64,000 nucleotides of DNA from Sapria himalayana (Eukaryota > Streptophyta > Magnoliopsida > Malpighiales > Rafflesiaceae), in the NCBI GenBank assembly GCA_029783825.1, contig JAREIK010002450.1, positions 2,656,039 through 2,720,038 of the forward strand. Direction: 5' to 3'. Positions 47,701 to 60,649 of this stretch are shown piece after piece. The translations under genes were made by a program, and so were the position numbers. Each line of letters starts with the position of its first letter. Position 1 is the first letter of the stretch. The notes under the pieces were generated by a model. The model was not told the DNA's origin. It searched no databases and worked only from the letters and a program-made list of their open reading frames with translations.

Positions 47701-50700
47701 CAAGGATGAAATGTCTTTTTTTTTTTACATCATATGTCGAATGACCATAAAGTAGCTTAATGTATGTGCTTTATCTAAATTAAAATTTTAAATTTTTTTT
47801 AATATATATTGATTGATAAGTCAACACTCTATTTTAAAAATGGTCGATCTATGGATTGAGACAAATTTTGTCATTCAAGATTTTGCGTTTCAATTTTTTT
47901 TAATATTTTATTGTTTTTGTTAGTTTTTCAGCAATCAAACAATATTATTATAAATCTTTGTATAACCAATAATAATTAGTGATTTTCATGTGATTATAAA
48001 TCTGATTTTTGTTTTTTTATTTTTCAGCAATCATCAATATAAATAAAATAGTTATAAACATAATTTTTGATTTTTTAATGAAAATACATGGATATATAGA
48101 ATTATCCACATACTTTTTTAGTAAATATTTATTAAGGTGATTGTATCACATATGTCTAAATTGTTTTTAATATATAAAGATCATTGTTGCTTATTAGAGT
48201 ACATGCTACAAGGTTTTATACAAGGTGATTGTATAATATTTATGAGACACATTTATAATTCTTCAGATATAATAATTTTATCAAAAAATAAAATGTGATT
48301 GTGTCCATAACAAATGGATATGTTTCTTGCTAGTCAATATTAGGTCTTTGTGAGGAATCTTAAGCTATTAATTATATTTTATATCTTATAATATTATTAT
48401 TTTCATTATACTTTTATATTAACCCTCATTTTTTCTCAAAATATTTTATACTTGCAGACATATGGACTATAGGTTCAAATAATTTTCATTTTATTAATGA
48501 ATTCAAATTTTGTCTTCATAGCCTTTTTTTTTGTTTTGGTGAATTTTTTCTTTGTATACTTACATTTATATTTTGTAATTTGGAATCATTATTATTTTGT
48601 GTGATGTCTATGACTACTTGGATAGTAAAAATATTATTCAAAATATAATTATTTTGATTTTATTTTATATGTATAACATATTGAAATCTCATAATTTTTA
48701 GATACATTCATCTCTTATGTAGATATTTATTTGTTTTGTATTTTTTTAAGAGTTTGTTATTCATTATGTTTCATTTAAGGGTATTTTGTTTTGCTTTTGT
48801 TCTTCTCTGTTGTGGAGCAATATTTTTTTTTTTTCAAATTGGTCTCTCATGCTTCAAGGGTATTTTGGATTCATTTACTTTCTGTTATTTAGGGATTTCA
48901 ATTCATATCAGAACATTAATAGTTAGGATATATGACTTTATCACTCTATTTGTATTATTGAATATATTTGGTAATTTATTTGTAAGATTTTATAAATAAT
49001 TGATTATGTGTACTTTTTTTTCATATTGATTTATTTAAGGATCAAAATGAGTTAATATGAATATACTTCAAGTAATTGCTTGTTCTTTTGGAATTTATTT
49101 TTCTTCTCCTTTTAGTGGGAATATATTTTCATTAAAAAGATAATTTGCCAATTTTGTTTTAAAAAAATCTTTTGTTAAAGGTTTTAATTATCTTATGATA
49201 GATATCAAAATCAAAACCTACGTAAATCTTAAGTCTATATTATGAATTCATTATAGTATGTTATGGGGGTGTAATTGGTATATGTACTACACAAACAAAA
49301 ATATATAATAATTATTTGATGGTTTATCCAATATAAGTTGTGAATAGGAATACGCATGGTAAAATATTAGTCTAATTTTAATTTGATTTGCAACATGCAT
49401 AATATTATGTCTCCAAATAAATGTTTGTATTATGATTTTTATTAGTAGTGATCTGATTATTAATTAAAAATTTTTGATTCAAGACTTTACCAAATTGTTT
49501 TGAATATGATTTTAAGTAACAAGATGTTTAATGCTTATCTCAAGTGATAATAAATAATCATTGAGAGTTGTGAAATAATTATGTTCTTAATTTATGTTCT
49601 TAATGATAATAAATTATTAAGTCTTATTTTCTTGATTGGATAATCAGATAATTATGTTCTTAATTTGATTATTTGTGTAATAATCCTAGCATTGTTAATA
49701 TTTCTTATAAAAAGAAAATTGACATGTAAACATATAGTGAAGGTATCTATGAGAACCATGAAATAATGAAAAGATTTAAATGGTGAATGATTATATTCAC
49801 ATATTTTTCAATGTATTATTTCTAAAAAGTTAATTGGTTTAGAAATAATGTTATTTCATAATAGTTTGACTATTAACTTATCTTGTGGACAAAGATATAT
49901 TACTAGAAAATAAATATAGTAAAATAATTTTCAGATTTTTTTAATAAATCTCCATGTGATTATTATATGATTCACTATTCCATTGAAGATTTGGAGTGAC
50001 CTGGCATGTTGTGTCAAATAGTATAAATCTTTGGGTTATTAAATTTCTTGTTCATTATAACATATGATTTAATTGCTTATAAAGTTATATGATATAACCT
50101 AGGTGAAAATATTGAGTATTTTTTTGTTGTAATTGTTTTCCCAAAAATTATATGGATAATATATAAATATATTTTGTATTATCTTTATTCATATTTTCAT
50201 TATAATATCTAATTTTGTGGATATATTTTAAACTAAATAACTTTTTTATTGATTTGCTAAAATATAATATAATATTAATATGGAATCTAATTTTATTTGG
50301 TATGATTATATTCTTTTTCATAGGCTTCAATTAAATATTATTTACCATAGATGATATTTACATTGGTATTTATTGTTATTAAATTTAAAAAATATACCTT
50401 TTCTTGAAGGATTGTATGCGTGGTTGCATACTCTGCAAGACATATATTATCATAAGTCATATTGAAATTCAATAATACATAAATTTAGATAAAAATATAA
50501 ATTTAAATAATAAGATGATATTCTTATTAACTTAAAATAAAATATAATAAAATTATTTAATATTTATATTTTCATATTCTACTAAATATTGAAATTATTA
50601 CTAACACTTTTAAAAAAAATTAATATCAAAATAAGATTGGTCTAGCTTATTTTCATCAATAAAATTAGTTTTCATTCTTTTTCTTTTATTCTTTAACGAT

Positions 50701-50900
50701 GATTAATATATATTTATTAGATGTTTGGTCATATGATACGTACAAGACTAGTGTCTTTAAATTCCTAATCTATAATAAACCTCTTTAAGAATCTCGAAGA
50801 AATCTTTCAAGTTATTACATAGAGTGAGATGATCTTTTACATAGAAAATTCATTTTTCAAATCTTCATGTAGATGATACCTATGGAAATTTTGTGCTTTT
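47701..50900. other. AT-rich decayed DNA, no gene recognised
   Basis: Very T-rich on the plus strand. It is likely the pol and gag remains of the minus-strand copia element whose RNase H lies at 47.05 kb, but no motif could be read. The open frame at 48736-48999 is a Phe/Leu-rich translation of T-rich sequence, not a credible membrane protein gene. Confidence 0.35.
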
Positions 50901-50999
50901 GTATAGTCATATTGTGACTCCTTTTTTTCTTTTGTTGTTTTTCTAAGATTTTTTCAAGTCAGATTCTTGTCACAAATTTAATTTTTGTGAGTGTTAATA

Positions 51000-53900
51000 T
51001 TTTAGTAAACTTTTAATATAAGATAAAAAATGATAATATTATAAGTTTACCATTGCTGAAGTAGATTTGTGTTAATAATGTGTATCAAAATAATTATAGA
51101 ATTATAACTAGAATTACAAAGAGAGAGAATAAATGAGAACAAAAGTTTAGAGAGAATAAGAGTTATATTTATTGATCCACTATATAGATTTCATTATATA
51201 GGTATCATTGTTGCCTATTCTATAACATGAATGAACTTTTGTATTTATATTGTTTGAATTGAGGCATCTCATAAATTGGGTGCTCCCAAATAATAAAAAA
51301 ATAAATAAAATAATAGAAAAATAAATTAAAATTATGCATATGGTATGCTTCATGCTATCACAAATTTCTAGCTTTGGTAGAGAGGAAATTAACATATAGT
51401 CATCTGAGAATTTTTGTGAATGTCTTCACTTTGATTATTAGTCGGTATGTGAGTTGTAGTGATCAAACAATACTGCATCATAGTTCTATTTTTTGAAATA
51501 ATTATCTATCTTGTTCTTATAGAAGATGATGTTACCTGCAAGCAATATAAAATTCTATAGGCGATCTCCTCTTAATAATATTAGGAGCCTAACTAGAATT
51601 TTAATATATTTTTATTTTATTATGCTCATAATTTTAAATATAAGTTTACACAATGGCGATTTCTTCTTATACCTGAGAATCCTAAATACACCATTTATAT
51701 GAATATGTCTAGAAGAGTTAAAAAATAATTAATTATATTGATAACATATATAATATTTGGCTTATTTTTTTTATATATAATAATTGGCCTAATTACTATC
51801 ATATAGTTTAGTTTTTTATTGACATTTTTTATTTTGTGGATTCAACGGATAATCTAGTATCTATAGATGAGTCTATAAAAATGATTTTTAGTTAGTATGT
51901 ACCCAATTGGTCATTTTCTATAATCAAAATATTATTTTCATCTATAAAAGATATCACATACTTATTAATTAAAATATGTTGGAAGCAACAAGAATAATTG
52001 ACTTATTTTTCTCTATCTTCATATAATATATATATGCTCTCGGAAATATCAAATCTCAATGACTACTACATGATATTTCTTTCTCTATCTCATAATAAAG
52101 GAATATATTATTTATATTTAACTAATACATAGTTGACTTGTGATATTATAGAAAGTAACAATTTAATTGTTATTATTTTTTTCATAAAAGAAAAGTATTT
52201 CAATAATCAATGTTATATGTAAAATCTTTCACTACCAACCTAGTTACCTTTTCCTTGGGTAATATCTTCACCGTATATATTCATCTATATTTTCCTATTA
52301 ATTTTGCTTTTGGTTTTGGGATGAGATTACATGTATGATAAAATATTATTACATTCAATTCTTTTAATGTAGCATGTTATTATACTGGATGATTAAGTAT
52401 TTCAGAAGAATTACTTGGAATCTTGGAACTATCAAATGAGAATAAAAAAATAAAATATATAGGATCAAAATTAGAATAAAAAAACACATAATATAAATGT
52501 TGATAAGCAGAACAACCTTGATTTATTTCGTAGTATAATCGGAAGGTCAAAGTTATTACTCCATTGTGGATTATCTGATATAATAGAAATATTATCTAAA
52601 ATAATTTATGGATGTATTTATCTAGTATAAATCCTTTCCATACTTTTGAGAAGATTCATTTCTCAAAAACTTAATTTAGATAATGTCATATCTTAATTAA
52701 ATTTTTATTATTTCATCAAATTGGACAAAATAAAAAAATGTGAAATGTTTTTTTTTTTTTAATTATGAGATATTTTTTATATATTAATAATCATGTAAAT
52801 TGAATGTAATCATGAGTAAAAATAATAAAATATTGCATGCAATCAAACATTATCATCTTATAGGGTCCTCATTTGTATGAGTGTGAATCAGCTGGAATGC
52901 CCCTCCTAGTACCCTTGTGACGTGATTGATTAAAAGCTCTAATTTATTTTTTTCTATTTGATATATGTCATAATCAATATATGTTGGTTCTATATTACTA
53001 GATTTTTTATCTTTTTTTTCTACTGAAGAATGTCATAGTAGATAGTGAATCACTAATTGTTCAATAATAGACAGATATCTATAATGATTCTTGTGAGCCA
53101 AGAAAAATATGTACAATTCATCTTGCTCAATCACTAAAAAATTTATCTATCTGATAAAATAGTTTTACATAAAAACATAGAAAAACAAAAAAAAAATAGT
53201 GTCATAAGTTTGTTGTTTCATAAAGTAATTAACATAAAATAAATTAAGACAAAATTTTAGTACATATAAAGTACCTATTAACAAAAAATGGTCAGCATTA
53301 ATATTATCATTTCTACTGACCCATACGAAAGTATTATGACCATGATAATATCAAAGTTTCTAGTCTCAATAAAAGAATAAAAATAATGTAGTTATTTATA
53401 ATTTGTGTATAGACTCCTAAATTAATTATTTAATAGTCTGAAGTGAGATGATGATCATAAAGTATAGTGGATGTTGAAGGACTTAATCCAATGGCATCCT
53501 TCATAACTCAGGGAGCAATATCCACCACATTTTTTAAGCATATTATGATTTCTCATAGAAATAACAAATAATCACTGTCTTCCTGCTTTTTTGTGTATCT
53601 ATGCTGAGCCTTCCACTATTTTCATTATTATTGTGTGATAAAAGATATCATTGTTTTGTGATTAATCACAATAATTTTTTTTGATCTAGATATAATTGTA
53701 GTCACCTGAGTTACTTACATATAATTTTCAAGAGAGATGGAAGTATCTTTTCTCCAAGATTATTTCTGCAAACTTGTATATCACTCTTCTAATGTATGTA
53801 TATAAAAAATATTACAAAATTGCTCCTCAAATCATATGATCTGTCAATATGATCTGTCAATATAATCTGTCAATATGAATAACACACTTGTCGTCCTCTT

Positions 53901-54600
53901 TGATTGTTTTCCAAGTTGAATAGTAACTTGTCACGTCTTAGTAAGTCAATTTGTAAATTCTTAGTTGAATAATAATATCATATAGATAAAATATTTTTTT
54001 CACACGATGTTGGCTAGCTCATAAGCTGCTAAAAAAGTTTTTTTTATTGAAATTACGTTGTCATATGTCTGATAACCTCAAAAAAGTCAAAAATTAATCT
54101 AAAATACTCATTGTATGTCGGTATGTTAGCAATACAATGCTCCTAGAAAGAGTGTCATCCCTCACACATCCCAGTGTTGATGCCTTTTCATCAAAGAACT
54201 CTCTCTGATGTCATGTTAATCTTACTAAAAGTTATGGTTTGTGTTAGCAGAGAGGAGATAAGGAAAGAGAGAAATAAGAAAAAATTAAAATGAAAGTTTA
54301 AGCCTAAAAGACAATTTAAACCATATATATATTTATATGGTTTGGGGCACCCCACAAATCGGGTGCTCTGAAACAATAAAAAACAAATAAAATAACTAAA
54401 AAAAAATTAAAACTCGACATATATCCTAATAATTTTATACAAATTCCATTATAATAATGTACAAAGAAAATACCCTTTAAATACAAGCTAACTCATATGT
54501 TTTGTGTTCTCATCCAAAAAATAAAAAAAGACAAACAAAAACATAAAATGCTAACATAAACCATAACAATGCTCTATTTGAGACTTTGCACCACTACCAA
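51000..54600 (-). mobile_element. Decayed copia element with both LTRs, minus strand
   Basis: The 3' LTR lies at about 51130-51360 and the 5' LTR at about 54210-54440. Both contain a GAGAGAATAAGAG-like block and a GGGTGCTC plus AATAAAAAA-rich block (about 51273 and 54357). The minus strand of 54193-54208 reads TGACATCAGAGAGAG, a mutated primer-binding site. Next to the 3' LTR, 51365-51470 decodes to the end of copia RNase H (KTFTK in place of ADIFTK, then NFLSTK). The interior is too decayed to read and holds an insertion or second copia end at about 52150-52580 in the opposite orientation. The element ends within about 200 bp of the next exon's upstream intron sequence. Confidence 0.6.
52150..52580 (+). 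repeat. Diverged direct repeat of 34890-35380 (copia 3' end)
   Basis: Both copies share, in order, a CATAAGAGAAAA-like block, TATGTAAAATCT, CACTACCAAC or its counterpart, TGATTACATGTATGA-like, an AGCATGTTATTATACT-like block and AAGTTATTACT. In the plus direction they resemble the end of copia RNase H passing into an LTR. No frame is open. Confidence 0.5.
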
Positions 54601-54667
54601 AATTATTTAATAGAGTTGTTAATTATGGCGTATAATTGTTCATTTTTTGTTGTGGATTGAATTTCAG

Positions 54668-54887
54668 ATACCGAAGTTGTGAACCATTGATTCTGTCATG
54701 TCCTTGCTGCAATGGGACTTTTGAGTGTCCAGATATTTTTAGTTTTGTCCGTGCCCCATTGTTGGAGAAGCCAACACATTCACAAATTGGACTATCTGCT
54801 TTCAATTTTTGGTTTGAAATGCAATGTCCCAAGTGTCCATTGGAAAATGGTGGAAGCAGAATATCTCCTGCGGTGATAGCCAATGAG
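54668..54887 (+). CDS. POLA1: DNA polymerase alpha catalytic subunit, exon E, zinc-domain start (220 bp)
   Basis: The exon begins the C-terminal zinc domain of POLA1 (Pfam zf-DNA_Pol), which holds two Cys4 sites and binds the B subunit and primase. It reads YRSCEPLILSCPCCNGTFEC, then FSFVRAPLLEKPTHS, FNFWFEMQCPKCP and ISPAVIANE. The paired cysteines in SCPCC and QCPKC fit the first Cys4 site; the second lies in exons not seen. The acceptor is ATTTCAG at 54661-54667. The first base completes the Arg codon started in exon D. The donor is GTCAGT at 54888, phase 0, where the family continues with a Val-Lys-Arg-Gln-type sequence. No defect is visible. Confidence 0.95.
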
Positions 54888-55000
54888 GTCAGTAGTTCAT
54901 GACCTATTGTTTATTGTGTGTTTGCTTATTGAATTTCTTTTATCAAACTTATATATTATGCAGACAAATGATTATTTTGATTCAGAGATTTTAGCAATGA
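54888..55000 (+). other. Start of the next POLA1 intron
   Basis: The donor is GTCAGT. The remaining POLA1 exons (second Cys4 site and C-terminus) were searched for to 64000 and not recognised, so this intron probably exceeds 9.1 kb. Confidence 0.65.
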
Positions 55001-55008
55001 GTTTGTTG

Positions 55009-55710
55009 TAGAGGTGTCAAACATGCTGTGCATGCTGGTACAACCTATTATTGGGTGGTCCATTCATGCCACCATGCCGTATCGGCATGGCCTGACATGG
55101 AAGTCGTTCTGTGCCCAGCACAGTACGACTGCTAATCTGCCTGGCTTGGCACAGCTAGATTTTGGGCAGACTCATACCTACCATGCTGGGTCATCTTGAG
55201 TAGTGCCGAATCAAGTTTAAAATAAAATTTTAAAAAATCGTCATGTGGATGTTGCGGGTACAATATTTAAAAAAAATCTGATTTTTTTTAAATGGGTTCG
55301 AGCAATGTATAGGATCATGGTGTCCCATTACCCGTGACTTGTTCTTGGGATATGGTCCTGGATCCGGGTTAATAACCTAAGAAAAACCAATCTTAAGATA
55401 TGTTATTGTGCACACATGCACGAGTTAAAGGAGGCATTTGTTATCATGTGTCAATCACTGTCATCGAACACTCACAGTGTGAAATGGGCATCAGAGTTAA
55501 TAATCCTTTTGGGCAGTTTACAGTGAGGCAAAAGGGGAGGCTTACCCAAAGTCTCTGAGGTTCGAACATGTGAAAATTTTGGTTAGGCCTTGAAATCCTA
55601 GTTTTTGGGGCAACAGTTTTAAAATGAATGAATGTTGGGGATTTTACTCAAAATCAAGGCTTATTATTTACCTGGGGATAGATGAAAGATTTCAAATTGG
55701 GGAAATTCTA
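55009..55710. mobile_element. Degenerate hAT element, left end clear
   Basis: The left end TAGAGGTGTCAAAC is at 55009, followed by GC-rich subterminal sequence to about 55190. A possible right boundary is ATTCTA ending at 55710, because GTTTGTTG (55001-55008) and ATTTGTTG (55711-55718) agree at 7 of 8 bases. The right terminal repeat is, however, barely recognisable. The right boundary is tentative. Confidence 0.5.
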
Positions 55711-55965
55711 ATTTGTTGTTTATTTGGAGGGCTGTGACATGATATCAATATACAAATACAGGACATTCTTTCTATTATACACATATTATTAAAAAAATGA
55801 TCACACAAGAGATAGTTATTAGGTACTATTTCTAAAAAAGAGGCAGAAAGTACTACATTGTATTGAGATACATGATGACTACATGAGTTATCTTGGTATC
55901 CTAAAAGAGTTAATTTTTCATGAGACTTATTATACATGAATATTAAAACATATTCCTATCGTACA

Positions 55966-56164
55966 AACAGGTGTCAAGTGGATCGTGTCGGGCTAGCACA
56001 GCTCATTTTTTTAGGCCTGTATGGGCCCGCATGTCATGCCTTGCACGACACAGTTCACTAGAGGGCAAGTCCAGCATGACTCGTCACCCAAAGTCAACTC
56101 GGTTTTGGGTCGGTTCATACCCGGCTTTGGGGATACAGACCACCTAACTCATTTGACACTTCTA
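55966..56164. mobile_element. Short hAT element (199 bp)
   Basis: The left end AACAGGTGTCAAG (55966) is a diverged terminus; the right end is ATTTGACACTTCTA (ending 56164). Flanks are ATCGTACA (55958-55965) and ATCATACA (56165-56172), 7 of 8 identical. Only subterminal sequence remains. Confidence 0.82.
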
Positions 56165-56172
56165 ATCATACA

Positions 56173-57236
56173 CATATTGAGAGACATAATGACTATACTT
56201 GTTCAGACTACTCAAATTCTAGATTATTGATATAAGAGCTAATATTTATTTTATTGATAATTTTTTTTTATTTATTATATGTTTTTTTTGTTTTGTGAAT
56301 ATTATATTCTTAATAATTATTTTTTAAAAATTATTGGACATGATAGTATTTAATTTAATTTCTTATTTTTTAATCATGTTATGTTTATTCATGATTAATA
56401 TGTTAATTTAGTTTTAGTGGGTAGTATTTTTATATAATTTAATTCTTATTTTTATTTTATGGTTTATTGGTATTTAATTAAACGATCAAGAATTTCTGAA
56501 ATGAAATTCATTTGAAATTGATATTAGTGAATCTTTGTTTTCTCTACTATGATAAAATTTTATTTTATAAATTAAGTGTGTTAGACTTTTACTTATGTAT
56601 TCTCAATTTTATTGCTCATTACTGATAAATTTAAAAATATTTTATACTGGTCGAGGCTTTTTTATGAAGACATAGTGTGAGTAAGTATCCATTGATCAAG
56701 TGTGAGACGTGTTAATTAGCAAAATATACAAGTTTTCTATCCTACATGTCAAATTTATGAGGACCTAAGATATATGTGATTAGAGAAGAATTTAAGTATT
56801 TGATTTTTTTTATAAATTTTTGATCATTATGTGAATGTATATTTTTTTTTATATTACATCACAAGTTTTTTTATTTTTCATATATTTTATACTTACTATA
56901 TAGATCACATAATTATATATTAAACTTCTTGTGATAATACACCCCTACAAAATGGGATGGCTAAAAAAAAAATAGGCATCAAGTTTATTATAGATTATTA
57001 TTCCAAAATACATGTAATAGTACTCTTAATAAAATCAATATTATCAATTGTCTTAAATAATGATTTTGAATATGTTCTTTGGGATAACTCATATGTCTAG
57101 TACTTTTATATTCTGAAGCATAGACAAGCTATCATTGGGGAGTATCCATGTGTCAGACATGTGGACACGCACCAGACACGCATCTGATACGTGTCTAATA
57201 TGTCATGTGGTATATCATTGACCATACATACAAGGA
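56173..57236. other. AT-rich sequence, no gene recognised
   Basis: The stretch contains T-rich anonymous DNA and, at about 57145-57210, a GC-richer patch of CAGACACG, GGACACGC and CTGATACGTG phrases, loosely like the short repeat at 23510-23612. No frame or terminal repeat was identified. Confidence 0.35.
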
Positions 57237-58600
57237 TGTATTTTATCCTTCAATGTAATTTGGGAACTAATACTATGACTTACAGAAAAGAATAATAATA
57301 ATGTGTTAGCACTCAATAATAAAAAATAAAATATCATCCTTATATGATGGACAAGAGTAATTGAGGTAACCCATAAGTTGGGTACTTCTATCAAAGAATA
57401 AAATAAAATAAAAAAAGAAATGAAAACTATAATAATGTTGATACTAGTATGAAGTCATATATAATAAGTACATTTCAAGTTGATTTTAGAGTATGGCATT
57501 ATTTATGAAAAAATATATTTCTTGATTGTAGATGATCCAATAACTCTGGAGTCTATTCTAGTTCAGACTCATGATAAGTCAGAAACTAGAAAACTTGATC
57601 CCCTAGGATATAATGTTTATACTATAAGAATGAGACATATACGACCTACTCTATCTTGAAATGAGTTTGCCGAGATGTTAGATGATCATGTAATGAATCC
57701 CTTTTATCTTGACTTTATCATCTCTCTCTCTCTAGAAGGGTCATAGTAGTTGTACATAATACCTGATCTCATAGATTTTATCATGTACATGTCATTTTTT
57801 TTTACTATTTCTTTTGATAGTGCTAGGATAATCAGGTATTTTTTTGAGATATTATCTCACTCAAGATAACTTTAGATCATGTTAGTAGAGGTGCATATTT
57901 TCTACTTCAATGTAATTTGGAAACTAGTACTATGATATATGGAAAAGAATAATAATAATATGTTAATACTCAATAATAAAAATCATTTATCATCATTATA
58001 TAATGGACAAGAGTAATTTGGGTAACCCATAGATTGAGTGCTTCTATCAAATAATAAAATAAAATAAAATAAATGAAAACTATAATAATGATGATACTCT
58101 TATCGAGTCATTTTATGTAATAAGTATATTTCGAGTTGATTTTAGAGTGTGTGATTACCTATGAGAGTATCTTTTTCATTTCTAGATGACCCAATAGCTC
58201 TAGAGTTTATTATAATTCAGACTCATGATAAGGCAAAAACTAGAAGAATTGATCGCATAGGATATAAAGTTTATGTAATTAGAATGAGACATGCATAACC
58301 CACTCAATCTATAGATGAGTTTGCCGAGGCGTTTGATGATTCTATAGTAAATTCCCTTATCTTGACATTATCATCACTCTCTAGAATGGACAATAGTTGT
58401 GCTTAATACTTGATCTCACAAATTTTATCATATACTCATCTTGTTTTTTTTCTTTTTTTACTATTTCTATTGATAGTGTTAGGATAATCAGATTTTTTTT
58501 CAAGTATTATCTCACTCAAGATTGCTTTAGATCATGTTAGTAGGGGGTGTGTATTTTCTACCTAAATGTAAGTTGGGAACTTTTACAATGACTTATGAAA
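57237..58600. repeat. Tandem repeat of a 656-bp LTR-containing unit, two copies plus a partial third
   Basis: Copy 1 runs about 57237-57892, copy 2 about 57893-58548, and a partial third from about 58549 to 58600. Three landmark pairs give the same period: GGTAACCC at 57365 and 58021, GGATAATCAG after 57821 and 58477, and TATTTTCTAC at 57896 and 58552. Each unit contains the GGGTGCTTC plus A-rich LTR block of the local copia family. Each also has a coding-like stretch reading, in part, DPLGYNVYTIRMRH in copy 1 and a variant in copy 2. Copies differ by roughly a fifth of their bases by eye. Confidence 0.85.
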
Positions 58601-60500
58601 AAGTTTGTTAGTTGTAGGTGAGTACTCACTCAGATATTTGGTACTGGTAAGAAGATAGTTTGGTGTAAGATGAGATTTGTAGCTAGGTGATTCACTTAGA
58701 TATTTGGTATGTACTACTAAGACACTTTGTCATTAGTCATTAAGATTGTCTCGATATGAATGATTATTTTATTAGTAACTTTTTATAAATAGAGAATATA
58801 CTAATTAGATATGAATAATATTTTTTTTATAGTAACTTTGAGGAATAGCTACTCATGTTTCAAGTAGTACAATCTAATGTAGGTTGCTGATTGTAGATGA
58901 CACGATATGGCTTGAAGCAATTTTCTTAGTTAATTGTAAGATTTTTATTTGTAATTATTTTATTTGTAATTATTTTATTTGGTTTACTAAGGTGTATTAT
59001 GAATTATTTTTTATTTTTTTGGAGGAACCTTGAAAGTATGTTGATTTTGTTCATTATATATATATAAATGATATATTGATTTTAAGAGATGATGAGTTGA
59101 GAACACAAAATTTAAAGAGTACCTTAAGTTGCAGTTCTAGATGAATAATTTTAAGAAACTTAATTACCTTTTTAGTATAAAGTTGATTACTCTAGGAGGT
59201 GTATTGCATTGTCCCTAATGGGGTGTTTGTTTGACATTTTTATAAATGTTGTAGTGTTGAGTTATGCTTCGGCAAATACTTTTATTTATATAGGTATTGA
59301 TTTTACATATGATGTAATTATTTTAGTTGATTATTTTACTTATAGGAGACTATAGTGCATATTAATTTATTTGAATATTATCTAATTTGATATAGTTTAT
59401 ATAATTAGTATAATTAGTTTTTTTTTAAATTATACTCAATAGATTTACTCATATTTAGGTCTCACATACTGAGGTATGTAAAGAAGTCTTCAAAGTTTGA
59501 GATATTTTTTTTGTGATCATGCACTTGTAATTAGCCTAATATTTAGATTCAAGTTGAGTACCAACTTATAAAAAATGGAGATCTACATCAAGGTTATGTA
59601 TTCCTTTTGAGGTAATCTTCTCTATTGAAAATATAAAAGATATATAATTATTTTAAAATTCAGTGCAGAGACATTGTTCAGAGTAAAGAAAATCAGATAT
59701 ACATATTCTTCTTTTTTTGTGACAGTGAAACATTGAGGCATATAATCTCCAATATTATATTCATGGATTAATGAAATGCATTGAGGTGTGATGTATCTGT
59801 TTTAGGCAAAAAATTCAAAGTGGGACTATTGTTATTACCATATATTTTATTAAAGCCTTGAAGTTGTCTCATTTGATATTTATTTTTTTCAAGTTTAATA
59901 TCCTGAACTTGTATGCACTATCTTGATGAGATACTATAGTCTACAGTCATACTATTATATTTTTTTTTGTTATTATATTATTATGTTATTATTGATAAAA
60001 TCACTTAGTATATAATTTGTCTCAATTTATTTACATATTATATAAGTGCACTGCTTGTATATTATATTTTGTTGAGTTTTAGTTAATTATTGTGCTTGTT
60101 TATGTATCTTGAAGTCTTTTAAAATAGATTAGATATTTCTCATCTTGATTTAGAAATTAAATCTATACTATTGCAGGTTTCCTATAGTTTTTTGCTATAT
60201 TTATAGGTTAGAATATTTTATTTGATGAGATAATCATTATTATATAATTTGATGGTTTATAGTGAGTTTATTATTTATTATTTTTTATTTTTTATATGAT
60301 ATATATTGTAGCTTTACAATTTATAGTTTATGTATTCTTGTTTTAATTTTTTATTTTTTGGTGTGTTATTGATGAGAACACTTAATTTGTGAGTTATCAA
60401 AATCATATATGTTCATTATATAAGAGTATCTTTTTATACATTAATGAATATCAATTAGACATTAAGAATATTTTTTTTTCATTGTAACATTAATGAGAAG
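58601..60500. other. AT-rich decayed DNA, no gene recognised
   Basis: No exon, terminal repeat or motif could be read. Very T-rich on the plus strand, in keeping with old minus-strand retrotransposon sequence. Confidence 0.35.
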
Positions 60501-60649
60501 ATGTAAATAGAGTAACCATTAGGGTTTTGAGTAGTATAGTAGTATAGTTACATTGTGAAAAGTAATATTTGGATTGAAGTAGTTATGGAGAGGTTGATTT
60601 CTTAGGTTTTTATTGGTTTTCATCTCTTTTATTTTACACATATTGGTTT

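Larger units (their letters stand above)
39350..54667 (+). other. POLA1 giant intron (15,318 bp)
   Basis: The donor is GTAATG and the acceptor is ATTTCAG ending at 54667. The intron splits an Arg codon between its second and third bases. It contains three hAT elements with duplications, another hAT fragment with a nested copy, and minus-strand copia relics, and no other host gene was seen. Confidence 0.85.

Noticed and set aside
48736..48999. 87-codon hydrophobic frame resembling a membrane protein
   Set aside because: T-rich DNA yields Phe/Leu/Ile by composition; there is no homologous protein feature and no gene context.
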